This document shows, piece after piece, positions 61,644 to 64,000 of a stretch of DNA of 64,000 bases. The DNA is from Nitrosospira sp. Nsp2 (GTDB lineage Bacteria; Pseudomonadota; Gammaproteobacteria; Burkholderiales; Nitrosomonadaceae). The stretch spans positions 124,001-188,000 of the forward strand of contig NZ_QAOU01000001.1 in the NCBI RefSeq assembly GCF_003050965.1. The letters are read 5' to 3'. The notes beneath the pieces were generated by a model. That model did no database searches. It was not told where the DNA came from and was given only the letters and a program-made list of their open reading frames with translations. The position numbers and the translations under genes were made by a program. Positions within the stretch are counted from its first letter, which is position 1; each line of letters starts with the position of its first letter.

Positions 61644-63041
61644 ATGTTTAAACGTAAAAAAACGAGCATTCTTGTTCCAGGAGCACTTGTGGTTATGGCC
61701 GGGATGATGCAAGCCACGGAAGGCACGGCCGCGCCGACTTCTTTCGACAATTTCACTCCGTTAGCGAGCAGTGTGCCGCCGGGCTCATTGCCAGAGTCGG
61801 CCCCGTTCCAGTTATCCGCGCCTAATTTCTCGCAGGTCCGTATCGCCGATCGCACCACCCAGCTTGGCCTCGGCGAAGCCAACACGGGTAGCTGGGATAT
61901 GATCACCGCGAATGAAACTGGCCCTAACGCCGGCCGTTACCTCTTTAGCCCATTTGAAACCTCGATGGCCGGGGTGCATCGTACCGATTTAATGACAGGG
62001 CTAACGAAGACCATCGTTGCGCCGGGCACGCAGGGCTTTGTTTCAGGTGACGCCTCCCGCTGGGCGCCCTGGGGCGGGCTCTTGACCGCCGAAGAATCCT
62101 GGGGGGGCGGTAGCACAAAGGGTCGTCTGTTTGAAGTGACCAACCCCGTGACCGCGACCGGCACGAGCGACGCGAATTTTGTAAGCCGATCCATCCTGCC
62201 GCATGTATCGCATGAAGGCCTGGTTTTCGACAAGAACAACAGCCTCTACTTCATCGATGAGCTGAATGGCGGCAGTATCTACAAATACGTCTCTGCTAAT
62301 CCGAATGCCACCAGCGGTAACGACTACTTTGCGGCCGGACAGACGTTCGGCATGCTGGTCAATGGCGGTGGTAATGCCAACGCTGTAGGTGCAGTCACTT
62401 GGGCGCCGATAACCAATACCTCTGGCGGAGCCCTTGCCGGGGTATCCGTCATCAACGCCGACGGCAGCATTGATGGGCGGTTAACAGCCGACGCGGTGAA
62501 GGGAACCGACTACCAGCGGCCCGAGGATATGGAGATCAAACCCCTGGCCAATGGGGATCAAATGATATTTGTCGCGACCACCACGACGAATGAGATCTAC
62601 TCCATCAATTTGGCTTCCAACCAGGTGAACCTGTTCGCGAGTCGCGGCACGACCGATGAGGCTACGGGCGTGGCAGTCGGCACGACGCTGACCAGCCCGG
62701 ATAACTTGGCAATAGATGGCGCTGGCAATATCTATATTGTCGAGGACCAGCCCGGTGGAGTCGCTGACATCTGGTTTGCCCGCGATACCGGGAACGATGG
62801 CGTGGCCGACTCCTTGGGACGTTGGGCCTCCATGTCCACGATTGGGGCCGAACCCACGGGTCTTTATTTCGACAAATTCAATTCCAATGTCGCGTATGTG
62901 AATGTCCAGCACCCGGATAGCCTGGCGGACAGCACCATCATGATCTCCGCCGTGCCTGAGCCGGAAACCTACGCCATGTTGGTGGCGGGTTTGGGTCTGC
63001 TGGGAGCGGTAGCGCCTCGCAGAAAGATATCCGCGAAGTAA
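61644..63041 (+). CDS. PhoX-like PEP-CTERM exported protein
   Basis: A 465-residue secreted protein with a signal peptide (ILVPGALVVMAGMMQATEG). The body has the DUF839/PhoX propeller style: SWDMITANETGPNAGRYLFS, WGGLLTAEESWGGGSTKGRL, SHEGLVFDKNNSLYFIDELN and RPEDMEI, then SPDNLAIDGAGNIYIVEDQP. PhoX enzymes are calcium-dependent alkaline phosphatases. Here the C-terminus is a PEP-CTERM signal (PEPETYAMLVAGLGLLG) followed by APRRK, so it is sorted by exosortase. Phosphatase activity is inferred. Confidence 0.85.
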   Translation: MFKRKKTSILVPGALVVMAGMMQATEGTAAPTSFDNFTPLASSVPPGSLPESAPFQLSAPNFSQVRIADRTTQLGLGEANTGSWDMITANETGPNAGRYLFSPFETSMAGVHRTDLMTGLTKTIVAPGTQGFVSGDASRWAPWGGLLTAEESWGGGSTKGRLFEVTNPVTATGTSDANFVSRSILPHVSHEGLVFDKNNSLYFIDELNGGSIYKYVSANPNATSGNDYFAAGQTFGMLVNGGGNANAVGAVTWAPITNTSGGALAGVSVINADGSIDGRLTADAVKGTDYQRPEDMEIKPLANGDQMIFVATTTTNEIYSINLASNQVNLFASRGTTDEATGVAVGTTLTSPDNLAIDGAGNIYIVEDQPGGVADIWFARDTGNDGVADSLGRWASMSTIGAEPTGLYFDKFNSNVAYVNVQHPDSLADSTIMISAVPEPETYAMLVAGLGLLGAVAPRRKISAK

Positions 63042-63061
63042 TAAAATTAGAGGAAAACAAA

Positions 63062-63089
63062 ATGCAACGGTAGCGAGCTGCCGTTGCAT
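63062..63089 (-). terminator. intrinsic terminator of acidic-peptide ORF
   Basis: ATGCAACGG (63062-63070) pairs with CCGTTGCAT (63081-63089) across a 10-base loop. On the minus strand TTTTGTTTT follows. It may also help stop the PhoX-like transcript. Confidence 0.75.
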
Positions 63090-63109
63090 CTCAGCGGCAG
63101 GAAGGGCTG

Positions 63110-63262
63110 TCACACACCCGCCCATACCTCTTCGTCATCCTCATCTTCGTCGTCGTCTTGCTCCTTGCTTATTTTGCTCTCTTCTGCCGCTTCTACCTCC
63201 TCTTCTACCTCTCCTTCTTCCTCTTCCTCTGTTTTGCTCCACTCATCATTTGCGAAATTCAT
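63110..63262 (-). CDS. very acidic 50-residue peptide
   Basis: ATG at 63262 follows GGGAGGT at good distance. The product begins MNFANDEWSKTEEEEEGEVE and continues to a DDDEDEDDEE cluster and an end EEVWAGV. More than half of the residues are Asp or Glu. An intrinsic terminator follows 21 bases after the stop. This combination argues for expression. Function unknown; a leader-type or binding peptide is conceivable. Confidence 0.5.
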   Translation of the reverse strand: MNFANDEWSKTEEEEEGEVEEEVEAAEESKISKEQDDDEDEDDEEVWAGV

Positions 63263-63503
63263 TTTTACCTCCCCTCGGTATCCAGGCTTGCTTAGTCGAA
63301 CGCCAACCAGGAATTGTAGAAGCGTCCTATTACAATTCTGCTACACGGGTGGCCTCATCCAGAAGTATTGGGCGATCGCCTTCGTGGCTGATCTGCGCTC
63401 GCGCCCGCTGCTCTATAAGGCCTTCACCGCTCGCATCGCGAGCCCTGCTGGCCGGATGCTATCTGTGGGCGTCGCGCCGTAATGTTTTCGCTTGTGCACA
63501 AAA

Positions 63504-63525
63504 AAAACCACCCGAGGGTGGTTTT
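63504..63525. terminator. bidirectional intrinsic terminator
   Basis: AAAACCACCC and GGGTGGTTTTT meet around GA (63514-63515), forming a stem of about eight pairs with a small loop. T-runs on both sides. It ends the RTX-like gene (minus strand). The stretch 63263-63653 has no other feature that I can support. Confidence 0.85.
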
Positions 63526-63653
63526 TAATTTGGAATGGCCGGAGCGAAGATCGCAAACTTCATCTCGCCCCGGCGTTTTCCCGGGCAGACTGGCGGCGTT
63601 ACTGTCGTAGGGAACCGTTTGGTGGATTACTCAAACCTCCAGTTCCACTTTGA

Positions 63654-64000
63654 TCAGATAACGTAGAAATCCGCGTCGCTAAGATTAATTTCAGCCGTCA
63701 GTTGGGCGAACTGCTGGGCGGCCGCGCCACCTGTGCCGTCGGCATCGTAATACAGTCCGCCGGTATCCGCGTCGTATATTATCCGATCCGTGGCGTCGTG
63801 CGCTGCAGTACCAATATGAAAGGCTGATGCACTCAGGTCACCGCTGCGCAGACTGGTAAAGATGCCGTTCTCCAGGTAGATCATGTCCTCACTGGTTGAG
63901 TAGTCCGTGATCGTATCTACCGCTCCGACGAAGGAGGCATTGAACACGAACGCATCTTGACCCGTTCCACCGGTCAAGGTGTCTGTTCCCGCGTTACCCC
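63654..64000 (-). CDS. C-terminal part of an RTX-type secreted protein
   Basis: The last 115 codons of a gene that begins beyond the window. The text NAGTDTLTGGTGQDAFVFN is an RTX nonapeptide-like Gly-Asp repeat, then DTITDYSTSEDMIYLENGIF and YYDADGTGGAAAQQFAQLT, which are the normal C-terminal region of calcium-binding type I secreted proteins, ending ADFYVI. It would be exported by a type I secretion system. Its catalytic or adhesive part is unseen. Confidence 0.88.
   Translation of the reverse strand, partial: GNAGTDTLTGGTGQDAFVFNASFVGAVDTITDYSTSEDMIYLENGIFTSLRSGDLSASAFHIGTAAHDATDRIIYDADTGGLYYDADGTGGAAAQQFAQLTAEINLSDADFYVI

Overview
The window looks like a chromosomal segment of a betaproteobacterium, most likely an ammonia oxidiser of the Nitrosospira type. 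This is inferred from the gyrA-serC-serA-pheA-hisC-aroF-tyrA block, the nearby ompA-mtaD-ubiG-gph-ssrA block, two PEP-CTERM exported proteins and the codon style; no rRNA or ammonia-oxidation gene is present to prove it. A conserved backbone is interrupted by at least two accessory regions.

Layout. 0.2-6.6 kb: housekeeping genes on the + strand (ComEA-like DNA-binding protein, cysM, a ydbH-ynbE-ydbL-type envelope lipid-transport operon, a 3'-5' exonuclease, rlmD), closed by a strong bidirectional terminator shared with a Bax-inhibitor-1 membrane protein. 7.4-12.2 kb: a low-density scrap zone with small orphan genes, an integrase remnant, an HNH remnant, a PEP-CTERM protein, a lipoprotein and two pairs of structured repeats. 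12.2-22.0 kb: a reduced prophage or satellite-like element on the minus strand, next to tRNA-Ser. It has a P4-type integrase, an AlpA-like regulator, a RepA-like helicase with an iteron-like cluster, a run of small overlapping genes, an HK97 capsid protein, and tail genes that include a truncated tail-tip gene followed by a retropepsin-like protease. No terminase or portal is seen.

22.3-27.3 kb: AI-2E transporter, a zinc alcohol dehydrogenase with a partner membrane protein, small proteins, a possible 25-residue membrane peptide, a structured RNA candidate and an encapsulated-ferritin-type protein without encapsulin. 27.3-36.6 kb: one long minus-strand block for aromatic amino acid and serine synthesis plus DNA gyrase A. 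36.9-41.8 kb: ompA-like gene, mtaD, ubiG, gph, a broken partial copy of gph, and tmRNA.

42.0-52.1 kb: a defence-type island directly after ssrA. It holds a DNA phosphorothioation (Dnd) operon: dndC, a small associated ORF now split by an IS3 element, dndD, a dndE-ATPase fusion (DndEi type), a membrane protein, dndB, the stump of a lost gene cut by an istB remnant, and a candidate HEPN protein. The genes overlap by ATGA junctions and start behind a promoter whose -10 box abuts a 10-bp palindrome. dndA and the restriction genes dndFGH are absent. This locus is the best candidate for an unusual system in the window.

52.2-64.0 kb: secreted or envelope proteins (GH114-like glycosidase, a three-repeat beta-rich exported protein, PagL-like lipid A deacylase), a cytochrome P450, isoaspartyl peptidase, an alpha-helical barrel-like protein, a SagB-type oxidoreductase, a PhoX-like PEP-CTERM protein, a very acidic 50-residue ORF, and the C-terminal end of an RTX-type protein running off the window.
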